The notes beneath the pieces are model-generated. The model did not search any database and was not told where the DNA came from. It saw only the letters and a program-made list of their open reading frames with translations. 64,000 nucleotides of DNA, taken from positions 20,524,298 through 20,588,297 of the forward strand of contig OW285189.1 of NCBI GenBank assembly GCA_935421135.1, read 5' to 3'. This document shows, in pieces, positions 13,695-27,100 of the stretch. The DNA is from Bugulina stolonifera (lineage: Eukaryota > Bryozoa > Gymnolaemata > Cheilostomatida > Bugulidae). A program made the position numbers and the translations under genes. Every line of letters starts with the position of its first letter. The stretch's first letter is position 1.

Positions 13695-14030
13695 GTACTT
13701 GCCAAGGAGCAAGAGCAAAAAATTTGGACATGTCTGCTCCAAATCCCTGGACAAGTACAAGTACCAGAATCCATGGGCATGGTTTGGGTGTATATTATTT
13801 GAATAAAACCCATTTCTAATAAGTATCAAATTATCCATTTTGGTGCTATTTAGTGGCTTTTTAAATATTTTCTTCTATGTAAATGACTTATCTCAGGTTG
13901 TATGTTGCATTTCATGAGGTTTGGTAACATTTTCACTATAGATGAAAAATCAGAACAGCTGAAAAATTGGTATGGACAGACAAAAAATCCAGGGGGTGTC
14001 CTGACAAAATCTGGATAATTGGCAAGTATG
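13695..14030. mobile_element. Short MITE related to the 7753-9818 transposon
   Basis: The left end (TACTTGCCAAG, then AAAAAATTTGGACA) and inverted right end (ATTGGCAAGTATG, preceded by GGGGGTGTCC) resemble the termini of the 2.07-kb element. The body is only about 336 bp. No target duplication survives. It lies between the divergent RTK-B and CM-1 starts, so it could affect their shared upstream region. Confidence 0.6.
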
Positions 14031-14270
14031 GTTGGAAGGTTCAGTTGTGTAAATGGTTTAGTTTAAAGATCATTCCTTCGCTGTGGGAGCATGAATTCAA
14101 CCTTTGATCATCAACAATACAATCATAAGAGCAAACATACCTATTGACGTGACACCAAAGATAAGGATTTGATAAAATATAACCCAACAACGGTCAGATA
14201 TAAAGTCACGGAACCACAATCTCTCACTTTGCCTCAAGCTGTCCAAGCAAAGCACAGACATTGGTTTAGT

Positions 14271-17200
14271 ATGGAACACAACATATTCCTAGTGTTTATA
14301 GCTGCCATTTTGTTTCCTCAACTGGTAGTTGGACAACAGAACTTAGTAGGTAATGTATTGTATATGGGTAAGTATTATACATTATATGGGTTGTGATTAT
14401 AATGTTTGCGATGGAATATGAAACATTGTTTTTGATAGGTCAAACCAAAAAAAAACGCTTTACGATGAAAAAAAGAACAGATGCTAACACTCTCAAAGGG
14501 AAGCAAATATAACAATAAGATTCCACCTTCATAAACTTTTCCACTAACCATGTCATTGCAGAAAAGTTGAATGTGTATCATTGTACTATATTCTTGAGGT
14601 CTTGGAACTCTTATGATTAACACACGATAAGTCAGAACATGTTATGGAAATGGCTGTAAATACTTCATGTTCATATATCTGCAGGTACAAGAATAGACTA
14701 GCTTACTGTATAACTTATACATGTACGCATAATTATTATACAACTTACTATAAATATGGTTCTTGTTTATATAGTTGAGGTGTTGGACCACTGTGAGACT
14801 GTCATACCACTGAGCTCTAATTCCAATGGATATCTAGTGGTGAAAGACACAGGACTCAAACCCTTAGACTGTGTAATGGCTATCAAATGTGCCCCTGAGA
14901 ACATCATAACTACCAAGTTTTTGGTGAGTAATAATTATTATTCCGCAGTTAATCAAAAGAGGTAGTTTGGCTATTGGCACTCATGTAGCCCACAATGCAG
15001 TTGGTAAAATGAACCAAAACCTGATATTGTTTCTAATTCAAGTACAATGATTATCATAAATTACTTGCAGGAGATACACTTCCCGTCATGTGATCAATCA
15101 GATCTGGAGTTTATATCGATCCTGGGACCTTCTGAGAAAGATCGATATTCTGTATTCCAATCACAACCATTTTTCTGTGGAAAAAAGATGACAGATGAGG
15201 TGGAATTTGACCAGTATGGAGAGAGACAGTGGAATGTCTCTTACAGAACTAATCCAAAAGGAGAACCTAGTTACGCAATATTTGCGTTTTCAGTCCGTAA
15301 GTGTATATTATGTACTTTATCCAAATACGGTTATTTGGAATTACTGAAATAACAGTCATTATATACAATTACAAATGTACATTCAGTGTATTTAGAGTGA
15401 ATTGTTATGTCTAATATGAAATTTGTCACCAAAGTGACCATAGTACACAGTTATCTAATACACCGTAGTAAATAGAACAGTATAGGTTTAACTGAGGACA
15501 TTTCCAAGCACAGTGATTGATGGTGTTCCAGTCAAATGTTTACCCCTCATAATTTGAACATGTTATAGCTCTAACTACACAGACATTACACTTACATTAT
15601 AGACGAACCTGATAATGCTGCAAGTTACCCATCAGCCGATATTCCAACCATATCCTTCACAACATCAACTGCAAAACCAACTACAGCTACGACTACGACG
15701 ACAGCAGAACCAACAACAACCACATCAGCTACAACAACCCCACCAACTACCACAACTGCACCAACTACAACAACCACAACCATGCCGACTACAACAACCA
15801 CATCGACTACAACAACCGCACCGACTACAACAACCGCACCGACTACAACAACCGCACCGACTACAACAACCGCACCGACTACAACAAGCACACCGACTAC
15901 AACAACCGCACCGACTACAACAACCGCACCGACTACAACAACCGCACCGACTACAACAACCACACCGACTACAACAACCACACCGACTACAACAACCACA
16001 CCGACTACAACAACCACACCAACTACAACAACCACACCGACTACAACAACCGCACCGACTACAACAAGCACACCGACTACAACAACCGCACCGACTACAA
16101 CAACCGCACCAACTACAACAACCACACCGACTACAACAACCACACCAACTACAACAACCACATCGACTACAACAACCACACCGACTACAACAACCGCACC
16201 GACTACAACAACCACACCGACTACAACAACTGCACCAACTACAACAACCACACCGACTACAACAACCGCACCAACTACAACAACCACACCGACTACAACA
16301 ACCACACCAACTACAACAACCACATCAACTACAACAACCACGCCGACTACAACAACCACACCAACTACAACAACCACATCAACTACAACAACCACGCCGA
16401 CTACAACAACCACAACGACACCGACTTCGAAGGCATCTAGTCCTAAGCAATCAACCACATCAAAAATTATACCAACTACTGCAAAGAAGCCATTACAGTT
16501 TAAGTATGTTTTTATGATGCTTGTTTTACAGACATTTGTGCATTCTACATGAAATGACTACATGTGGACTTTGCATACAGTCACAGAAAATAACGGGAGG
16601 GGTTTTCTTGGAGATTTTGAAGTTCTTTGTTCAATTAGTTTGATGCACACAAAAACTTTTACATGAAATGCTGAGAGCATATTATAAGAGTGTACAATTA
16701 TGATGACCTATATTTGCTATATCACATAAGACAATATACAGTTTATTCTTTTCCTCAGATGTACATGCCCAGTATCAATAGTAGACCCTGTGACAAAAAC
16801 CCAGGATTTGGGAGCTCCAGTCATTTACGTTGACAAAGAAGCTCACTTAACGTTCAATATCACGGCTGCAGAAGGTAGTAAATGTTCTAGTGCCTCTGTA
16901 GAGACCAGATGCCGCCAACAGTGCTTTAGCAACGGTAAGTTCGTAAAAGTTTGTAAATGAATAAAAATTTGTTAAGGAATAAAATGTCCAAACAATACAA
17001 ATCTTCTCACAGTCTGACATCATAGATGTTTATCTCAAGAGAGAGTTCACCGCAACTACCAATTGGAAAATTTCTCCAATTTTGTTTGGCACACTGGCTA
17101 GCTCGAAAAATGGCACAAACCAACAGTTACATAGATAGTGGGCAAGAACATGAGCCACTGTTCATACTATGTAAAAGTAGTGTTAGTTAGTAATATTAAA

Positions 17201-20200
17201 TGGACTAATACAGTACAAACTAACTTATACCTAATATTGTGATTTTACTTACAGTTTACAGATTCTACAGATTATATGGACCAAACAGAGCTGTCAAAGT
17301 GAACGGGTACCCTAAGGTGCTAGGTACGATATTACTTCACTAATAATATGTTTATTACATGCATCTGTAAGGATGTCTGATATTGATAATAAGTAACAGC
17401 AATTATAGGTAACGACTGCTGAATTTGAATTTTTAATCTATAACATTGAATCTAAATAAGTCAAGCCCCATTTGAACCAAGGCTATAAAATAATATGCAG
17501 TGAAAGACACACTTTCTTGTAACCAACCAGTTTGTAACCAAAGGATAAGTGAAGCTGGTGGCTAGTAGTAACTGATGTTAGTGTCTATAAAACATTCAAC
17601 CTCTGCTGAAAGCAGTGCAGAGAGTTCTAGTGTAACCAGTAGGTAGACAACCAAGAATGAGTTTTCTCATTTTATACTGATTAATTCTTTTAGTCAGTAA
17701 AATATGTATCATGCTTCTAAATTCAAAGAGAGGTGGGCATGTAGAATCTTAGAATCATTGTATACGATTAAATAGTTGTTTGTACAGGACTACACACGTT
17801 TGCAAGAACTGAAATACCATGTTGTGATATAACACATGTAATACAATTATAGGAGATGCAGTCTGCCAACAAGCAAGGAAGATATCTGGTGCACTTACCG
17901 TTCACTATCTCGTTCTGGACTGTCCAGGGAACAGACTATCGGAACCTGTGTATACACTGGACAAGGAGTTCTACTGCTATGGAGGGGAATTTTGTTCACA
18001 GACCTTTCGAAGGTAACCATAACTACTGAAATAAATTGATAAATTCTCACTGCAATAACATTGTCAGCAAATGAAGGCCACAACTTACTGAATAGCTTTG
18101 AATAAATATGTGCCATGTCAACTGTAGCGTAGTGGTCTTTTACAGGCTATCGGCGCTGCCTCTCAGAAGCCCGTATGACAGCTGTACCAAAATAGAAGAA
18201 CAATTTAACCTAAACAAACGGTAGATATATCCTATAAATGTTTATAACCAAATCATTTTATATTTTTAAATGTTATTCTGATAAAAAGGGCTGAATGTTG
18301 AGGATTAGAGCCCAAAGTGGTAAATGGATAGACTGCGAATATTTCAGTTCACTTGTTTAGAAAAGTCAAATACCTGAATACTGCCAGTCAGGTATTAAAT
18401 TAAATTGAAATTGTAATTTTAATTTCGTCCTTCTATTAAATTTTGTTCTTCCAATTTACCTTGTTGCATCGGTATGTACATGTACATTTACATAACATCA
18501 GCACATACATGTATAATTATTACATGAGTACGTACATGTATATTACACCAGTACGTACATGTACATGTATATTGGACAGATGCACGTGCCTTCTCGGAAC
18601 ATCCAGGTACAGGACATTTGAACCAAAATCAACAATTCCTTCAACAAATCTAACTGGAAGCTGCTCTAAAGCTGTGACTGAGTGCGAGGAGTACTGTGAT
18701 CTAAAATGTAAGTACAGAGTACAGTATATACTACATATACATTATACAGAGTGCAGTATATACTACATACACATTGTACAGAGTACAGTATATACTACAT
18801 ATACATTATACAGAGTGCAGTATATACTACATATACATTATACAGAGTGCAGTATATACTACATACACATTGTACAGAGTGCAGTATATACTACATACAC
18901 ATTGTACAGAGTACAGTATATACTACATATACATTATACAGAGTGCAGTATATACTACATATACATTATACAGAGTGCAGTATATACTACATACACATTG
19001 TACAGAGTACAGTATGTACTACATATACATTGTACAGAGTGCAGTATATACTACATATACATTATACAGAGTGCAGTATATACTACACATACATTGTGCA
19101 GAGTGCAGTATATACTACATACACATTGTACAGAGTACAGTATATACTACATATACATTATACAGAGTGCAGTATACACTACATACACATTGTACAGAGT
19201 ACAGTGTATACTACATATACATTGTACAGAGTACAGTGTATACTACATATACATTGTACAGAGTACAGTGTATACTACATACACATTGTACAGCGTACAG
19301 TATATACTACATATATATTGTACAGAGTACAGCATACACTACATATAAATTGTATAGAATACACTATATACTACATGTACCTCGTGTGGAATACAGTATA
19401 TACTACATGTACATTGTACGGAGTAGAGTATATACCTCATGTACAGTGTACAGAATACAGTATAATTATACTACATTATTCAACTATAAACATTGTGAAG
19501 GAAGAGACAACACAGTAGATTAATAATGACCATCACAGCTAACTGGATGTCCAGATTGAGTGGTATCTATCACCTACTATTTCCAACTGTGTAATAGATG
19601 TGGTGATAATACAGTAGCTTTCCAGCCTTACTTCATAATGAAAGAGCATTATGGGAAGAGCAGTGATAGGGGAAGATAACTGCTATATCTAACAATAATC
19701 TTCCTATTTTAGCTTACCGTTTCAATTATCGAGGAGGATTGACGAGCATATACGAGACAGTAATGAAATCTGGTCGATCTACACGGGTGTATGAACAAAT
19801 TAGTGAGTATTTGAACTGCCATCTACATGTGCATTATATTGATACATAATGTCAAAGTGAATCCATCCAAAATTTATGGTTTGAGATTGCATATCAGATA
19901 GAATAAGAATCAAACTAGTTCCCTTGAATAGTCAAAGGTGAGAGAATTATGATACAAATCTTTTCAACCACTTGTTATGTTATGTTATGTTATGTTATGT
20001 TATGTTATGTTATGTTATGTTATGTTATGTTATGTTATGTTATGTTATGTTATGGTGGCAAGCTGACATGTTTGATCTGCCCTTTCAATCAATGAGAGTA
20101 AGACACTACAATGCTTTTATTGGCCCATAAACTATATTAGTCATGTGTAACTATTTGTAGATGACTTACTGTGTGACCAGCTACACCTCTCCAGTGCCAG

Positions 20201-20324
20201 CCGTATCACCAGTTCTGTGTACAGTCAGGTAGATGGGTGCATTACGGCTACCATGGAGGGGAGTGCTAACAGCAAGGCAGTCACTTTAGTCAAGCAACTT
20301 AAATACACAACTCTTTGCCCTTAG
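14271..20324 (+). CDS. CM-1: secreted CUB-mucin protein with duplicated cysteine module, complete
   Basis: Eleven exons: 14271-14349, 14775-14923, 15071-15296, 15603-16503, 16759-16934, 17255-17323, 17853-18012, 18146-18220, 18580-18707, 19713-19802 and 20161-20324. They total 2217 nt (738 aa) with all phases agreeing. Residues 1-22 form a signal peptide (IFLVFIAAILFPQLVVG). Residues about 29-151 look like a CUB domain: HC, then DCVMAIKCAPE, then FPSCDQSDLEFISI, then FFCGK, with the usual four-cysteine layout. Residues 152-451, from one exon, are Thr/Pro repeats and probably heavily O-glycosylated. Residues 452-738 hold two copies of a cysteine module opening with CTC. There is no membrane helix or GPI tail, so it is likely extracellular mucus or matrix material, or a ligand. 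The CUB assignment is by pattern only. Confidence 0.85.
15780..16425 (+). repeat. 18-bp coding minisatellite in the CM-1 mucin exon
   Basis: About 35 copies of ACTACAACAACC plus ACACCG or GCACCG encode hexapeptides TTTTTP, TTTTAP and TTTSTP. Copies are nearly identical, suggesting recent expansion. Apparent open frames on both strands here are by-products. Confidence 0.95.
18709..19465 (+). repeat. 32-bp satellite in CM-1 intron 9
   Basis: About 20 good copies, then diverged ones, of a 32-bp unit built from ACAGAGTRCAGTATATAC and TACATAYACATTRT. The array starts one base after the exon 9 donor GT. Because 32 is not a multiple of three and the unit lacks stops, all three plus frames stay open. 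The exon 9 frame runs on to 19348. Confidence 0.95.
19974..20055 (+). repeat. (TTATG)n microsatellite
   Basis: About 16 perfect TTATG pentamers in CM-1 intron 10. Confidence 0.95.
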
Positions 20325-20414
20325 GAATAACATCAACTGGCAACATAAATGAATTGCACATTTGCCTTGCACTACTATTTTAAAAGAAGACATGTAATAG
20401 AATATGAAAAAAAG

Positions 20415-20420
20415 AATAAA
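20415..20420 (+). promoter_or_regulatory. Polyadenylation signal of CM-1
   Basis: AATAAA about 91 nt past the CM-1 stop. Confidence 0.5.
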
Positions 20421-21171
20421 TATTATTACCATACAACTTTTCCATGTATGCTACAGTTACTCTTAACTATCAACTCTTTTCCCTAAATCTAGTAAATGGA
20501 ATCCGTGGACACACATACATGTAGTATTGGGTATCATGTACAGACCTATTAGGAAATAATGGTAACTTACCAGGGGTCGAATGTCTCCAAGTAAACAGCT
20601 GCATCTGTGCTTCAAAAGAACTGTCATAGCATGTCTCCATGAAGGCCACCACATAGCCTTCCGTGTACTTGGATACATGTGCCGGAAGGTCTCAGATAAT
20701 ATAAAAATATACACAATACTAACATTTATTGTACAGCACATATTCATATACCATGACCATAATTATACCAATAGCTCAATAATAGGAGAGGTCAAGGTCA
20801 ACTAATTCTCTACCACAGGTTGACAAAACATTTCTAGTTTATAGCAGGGAGAGTTAGTTCTGCCTGAACACAGGCTCATGTATGTTGGTACTGGAGACGT
20901 AGGCCTAACCTTGAGTTTGGAGCTGTTGAGGGAATGTCACCTTCTTTCCGATCTAGCACAATCATGTAATATGATATTTAAGCAAACAATCACCTTATCT
21001 CAATGTGAATGTATGGCACATCTGCAGTGAAAAGATAAAAATGATTGATAGAACGTTCTAAATCTGGATAATGGACTCTCACTTATTAGTGGACAGAAGA
21101 GCGTTACACTAACATAGTACACACAGAGAGACGGCCATATCTGCAGGCTGAAATACAGTGGCGTGCTAATG
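20421..21171. other. Spacer between CM-1 and CM-2
   Basis: Contains the CM-2 promoter region by position. I see no exon with splice support and no repeat. Minus-strand open frames of 60-94 codons here show no recognisable domain. Confidence 0.5.
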
Positions 21172-24100
21172 ATGCTGATGCTAGGAAAGGTGACAGTATT
21201 GACAGCATTACTGTCTGTGCTTGTGTGTGGAGAACAAAGCATGATAGGTAAACATAGTATACAGTATACTTGTAAGAATTAATTACCTGCATAACCCAGT
21301 GGCCAGTAGAATATCAAAAGATTTTGTTTTTTGTGTGAAATGTGACAGTTGCATTGGAAAACATACATGGTGTAGTAGCAGGCTAATTACACAGTGGGGA
21401 GGGAGAGGCAAGACAAGAGTTTACCAGTTTAGAAAGGACTGAAATCCATTACTCTAAGTTGAACTTTCATAGCTTGACTGTGTGCGCTGAATATAATATG
21501 CACATGACTGTACATGATTGTACATATACATACAGAAACATAGTGAGCAGAACTCATATTTTGTACGTAGAAGGAAACCGATAACATTAGTATATTGTAT
21601 GAAATACTCGGACATGTACATGTACTTGTGAAATGTACACAAAGATCACTGTTAACTCGGTCACATGTATGAAAGCAACAACTCCAGTTGCTTCTGCTTA
21701 TAAAGATATACACTTGTGTTATAGTTGATGTATTAAACCACTGTAATGCTGTAATACCGCTGATGTCTAACGCAAATGGATATCTAGTCGTTGAAGATAG
21801 AGGAGTCAAACCATTAGATTGTGTAATGGCTATCAAATGTGCTCCTGAAAACCTCATATCAGCCAGATTTCTAGTAAGATTGTTTAGATGTCACCAGACC
21901 TAAAGTCTGTTTATTAGAGTAAATCATTTTTACGATGCTGTAATACATGCTAACTTCACCCATGAGATTGACATGTCAAGTTAAAATTATGATTGGGAGG
22001 ATTATATAGTAGTATATTTTTTCTATTGATGCTAGATATAGGTTAGATCAGCTAGAGGAGTTTAGCTAGAGCAGTTTGTAGCTGCTCTAACTTAAGTCAA
22101 CAGGGAAATGGGAACCAAATCCTCCAATTATACCACTAACATGTTGTCCTTGTTAAAAATAAATGTGTGCATGTACATTTTTCATATCTCCCAACAAGCA
22201 GCTAATTTGAGCAGATACCTACGTGATATTGGAGTCTTTAACACTCAAACCCACTGCTTGAGCCATGTAAGATAAACAGTGGCTATGACACAGATTACAA
22301 TTATGCCTTTATTCCATCATTTGATAAAAACTCAGTCATAGGCTTTGGCTTTTCCATGCACGTAACATATTAGTATGTGCTGCAGGAGATAGATTTCCCA
22401 TCGTGTGATCAATCAGATCTGGAGTTTATATCAATCCTGGGACCTTCTGTTAAAGATGAGTATTCTGTATTCCAATCGCAACCATTTTTCTGTGGGAAAA
22501 GGATGACAGACGTGGTGGAATTTGACCAGTATGGAGAGAGACAGTGGAATGTCTCTTACAGAACTAATCCGAAAGGAGAACCTAGTTACGCAATATTCGC
22601 GTTTTCAGTCCGTAAGTGTATACTATACTATGTACTTATCCAAATCCGGTTATTTGGAAACTCCAAAAAAATATTCACTATTACAACAGCTGTACCCTAT
22701 GTAATTGAAACTAGTTTGTCAAATTATCAAACAGGGCTCTAAAAAAACTGATAAATGTAAATCATATTTGTACAAGAATTCATAGTTTTCAAAGTAGCTT
22801 CCAATTCTACTGGTCTGCCTATTATTAATAATTCACATACAAAATGTCAATCTTTAGATGGCACTGATAGTGAAGCCAAATATCCTACAATTGATGCACC
22901 CAAAATATCATTCACAACAAGTGCAGCTACACAATCTACTAGAGCTACTACTGCATATGAAATGCCTATTACAACAACACAAGAGGAACATGAGCTTATT
23001 ACCACATCAACTGAAACGCCAACCTCTACAGCAAAAGACGTACCTGTACCAACTACTGCAGCACCTGAGACACCAACCTCTACAGTGAAAGACACAGATA
23101 GAATACCAACCTCCACAGTGAAAGACGTACATGTACCAACTACTGCAGCATCTGAGACATCAACATCTACAGAGAAAGACCTAGATGGAATACTGACCTC
23201 TACAGCGAAAGACGTACCTGTACCAACTACTGCAGCACCTGAGACACCAACCTCCACAGTGAAAGACGTAGATGGAATACCAACCTCCACAGCAAAAGAC
23301 GTACCTGTACCCACTACTGCAGTACCTGAAACACCAACGTCTACAGACAAAGACATAGTTAGAATACCAACCTCTACAGTGAAAGACGTACCTGTACCCA
23401 CTACTGCAGCACCTGAAACACCAACGTCTACAGAAAAAGACATAGATAGAGTATCAACCTCTACAGAGAAAGATGTACCTGCACCCACTACTGCAGTACC
23501 TGAAACATCAACCATTACAGTGAAAGACGTACCTGCACCAACTACTGCAGTACCTGAAAGACCAACCATTACAGCGGAAGGCGTACCTGCGCCAACTACT
23601 GTAGCACCAGAAATATCAACTGTTACTAGAAAAGACGTACAGATACATACTACCAAAGAGAATGGAATGTTAACTGCAGCAGAATCGCTTATACCAACTA
23701 CAACGGCACAAGGAATACCCACCTCTATGAAGAAAGACATCCCCATACCAACTACTAAAATAAATGAACCGTCAACTGTAACAGGTAAAGGCGAACCAAC
23801 TACAACTGTAGTACCAGAAATACTAACTTCTATCGGAAAAAATGTAGACATACCAACTACTAAAGTGAATAGAAAATCAACTTTAATAGGAAAAGAATTA
23901 AATACACCAACTGCTACAACACCCAAACTTTCAACCTCTACCATAAAAGACACACATATAACAGCTACTAGAATGGATGGAATGTTAACTGTAACAGGAA
24001 GAGAACAGAATATGCCAACTACTGCAGCACCAGACACACCAACCTCTACAGGAAAAAGTGTGCATATACCAACTACAAAAATGGATGACATATCAACTGT

Positions 24101-27100
24101 AACTGGAAACGCAACCCGTGCACCAACCAATGCAGCGCCTGGAATACCAACCTCTACACAAAAAGGCATCCCTAAGCCAACAACTAAAGTACATGAAATT
24201 TCAACTGTAACAGAACAACATACACCAACTACTGCAGCACCAGAAACACCAACTACTAAAGAAGATGAAATTCCAAAGGTCACAAGAAAGGAAGGGCATA
24301 CATCAACTACTGTAGCACCTGGAACACCAATCTCTACAGGGAAAGACCTACACATATCAACTACTAAAGCAGGTAAAATGACAGCTGTAACAGAAACACA
24401 TTTATCAACTTTCACAGCACCAATAATATCAATCAGTACAAGGGAAATCGGATATGCACCAACAAAAATAGTACCTGCCATGTCAACTACTACAGAAAAA
24501 GATGGCTATGTACCAATCACCAGAACCAAATATACAAATGAACCAGCTATGACAACAACAAACTCACTGGATTTGTCAACTACCACTGCAAATACAACAG
24601 AAATAAAACAAACATCTATCAATGAAAGATCCTCTCAAGCTGTGACCAAGCAGATAGAACAAGTATCTGAAAAAAGCATGACAACCAAGCATCAAAAATC
24701 ACAATCTACCATCAAACCTAGACCAACGATATTGCCGGAAACAACAATACCAGAGTCAACAAGAACATCTTCAGGTTTCAATCACACATACCACACACAT
24801 CCCTCTTCTACAAGTCGATCATCAGTCATTCGTGTAACAGTCGATAAGACTTCAGCAGCAGCAACAAAGTCTCTCATAACATCGACAGCAAAGCTTCTTA
24901 TTACATCATCAGCAACTCAGGATACAACAGACAATCATTTACAATTTCGGTAAGCATGGTCGACGACTTAGGCTGCCTAATATTAAATCAACAAAATTGA
25001 TAAAAATTTTTTTTGTTTTCACACAGCAGAATATTTTTGCTCTAAAATTACGGTATGAACTACTCTCTATGACTGCCTGTCAAATTAGTATGCATTACAG
25101 GGCCATCCTTTCATGACAACTGCCAGTTTCACTGTATTTTCCTAACTTTTAAAGTTGGCAACAATTTGCATACATGTACATGTACATGGTACATTAAAAT
25201 TATTTTTTCAATAGATGCTCATGCCCGATGTCAATAGTTGATCCCGACACAATGCGAATAAAACGAAAAGCCCCAGTTGTTTACCTTGAGGAAAGCTCAC
25301 ACCTTCTTTTCAACATCTCAGTCCCAAAAGGCACCGTATGCTCCGATACCACGCTGAAGACGCAGTGTCAGCAAGAATGTCGTAATAATGGTAGGCTTGG
25401 TGATAAATCATAATCTGATAATTTGCCAATTCCCTTCTTTCTTCAGATAAAATTCTATTTAGATCTTCCAAAGTTTTATTTTTAATCAGCATGTACATTC
25501 ATGTTCGAGTACCAAGCAACAAAAATCCCTATAAAATGAACAAGTACCTTACTATTAAAACTATTTAGTTTACAGATACTACAGACTACATGGACCAAAT
25601 GAATTGATTACAGCCAATAAAGATCATTGGCTATTAGGTAAGATATTGATATACATACTTCATGTACACATATTGTAGGCCTACTACTATAATGAAACAA
25701 AGGAAAAAAACCGAAGTCTAAACTAAAACTACAGTCCTCAGTACCGAGGCTGTTGAAAATACATGCAAATGTAATTATACATCTTTTAGCAAAACTAAAA
25801 ATGAATGTGTATAAATTTGATGAGACAAGATAACAAGATAAATTTCATACTAAACTCTTTTCAGGAGATTACATCTGCCAGCAAACCTCCAAGATGGCTG
25901 GTGCTCTTACTGCACATTACCAACTGCTGGATTGTCTAGGATCATCAATTTCTCCTCCAGTATTTACAATAGACAAAGATTTTTACTGCTATCATGGCGA
26001 TTATTGCTCCAAAACCTATCGCAGGTGACACTACACCGTCTTTTAACATGTTAGTGGTTAAAAATTGGTAATGACAATAACGTCATATTCATCCATTCAT
26101 TTTAGAATGTTCAACTAAAATTGTTTTTTTCTGTTTTAGACAAATAGCCATGCCATTCAGGGCACAGTATGACAGCTGCTCTTTAGTAAAAGAGGAATTT
26201 AATTCGGTCAAAAGGTAGACGCATTTCAACATCATTGAATATAACAAATATTTGATAGCCACAAGATATGTGCAGCTTTAGAGCAGTTTAATTTAGAAAA
26301 TTGAGGCTAAGTGTGTGCATTCTGGGGAAGCCAGGTTGATTAGAGTTTGAAACGATTAAAAGTGTCAAATGAGTAATCAACTATTCCACAAACTGTTGAG
26401 TCATCCAAATCAGCCCCTGTTCAACTTTTCGGTGCTGAGCATTAAACAAAAGTCCAAAAAGATATGATTGTAGCTACAGTTATACCACACACATTTCATT
26501 ATTTAGCACAACTTTGCTTATGAGCAGGTGCTCTTGTTCTGTTGGGGTATCTACGACGCAAATATTTGAGCTGAAAACAACCATAGCGCCGAAAAATGTC
26601 ACCGGGAACTGTTTGAAGGCGGTCAGCGAGTGTCATCAGTACTGCCTGGAACATGGTAGGTTTCATATACAACATGCACATCATGCAATGCGTATCTACT
26701 AGAGACGGCATCAATACAAATTAGAATGATCAGTACAGAGATTACCCTGGTATTAAAGTTTCTATTATTTATTAATATTTGGAAATAAATATCAGCTTGA
26801 AATAGTGAACAATTTCTGGTCGAAATAGCACGCCAAATTAAATTTCCATCGCCATCAATTTATAACCCAATGAAACGAATCAATGGGCTGATATTGCCAA
26901 AGATCCTCTGTTGACCATACAACAGAAGCTCAAAGTTGCTATCAATACTATTAAGATTATGTTCAGCTGTGTGTAATATACAAAATAATATATTGTTTAT
27001 ATATCAAGGTGCGTACATCCATTTCCGAGGAGGCATAGCTATCGTTACTGAGGAAGTGTGGGAATCAGGACAGCCTAGCATTGTTAGTTTGCGCATCAGT

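Noticed and set aside
15625..16458. Long minus-strand open frame (Val/Gly-rich) and a second plus frame (Gln/Pro/His-rich) in the CM-1 mucin exon
   Set aside because: By-products of an 18-bp coding repeat without stops. Only the Thr/Pro frame joins the flanking exons in phase.
18751..19523. Overlapping 250-codon plus frames
   Set aside because: Lie in the 32-bp satellite. All frames are open because the unit has no stops. Not a gene.
22847..24481. 544-codon minus-strand open frame opposite the CM-2 mucin exon
   Set aside because: Mirror of the repetitive Pro/Thr coding exon, with no domain and no splice partners.
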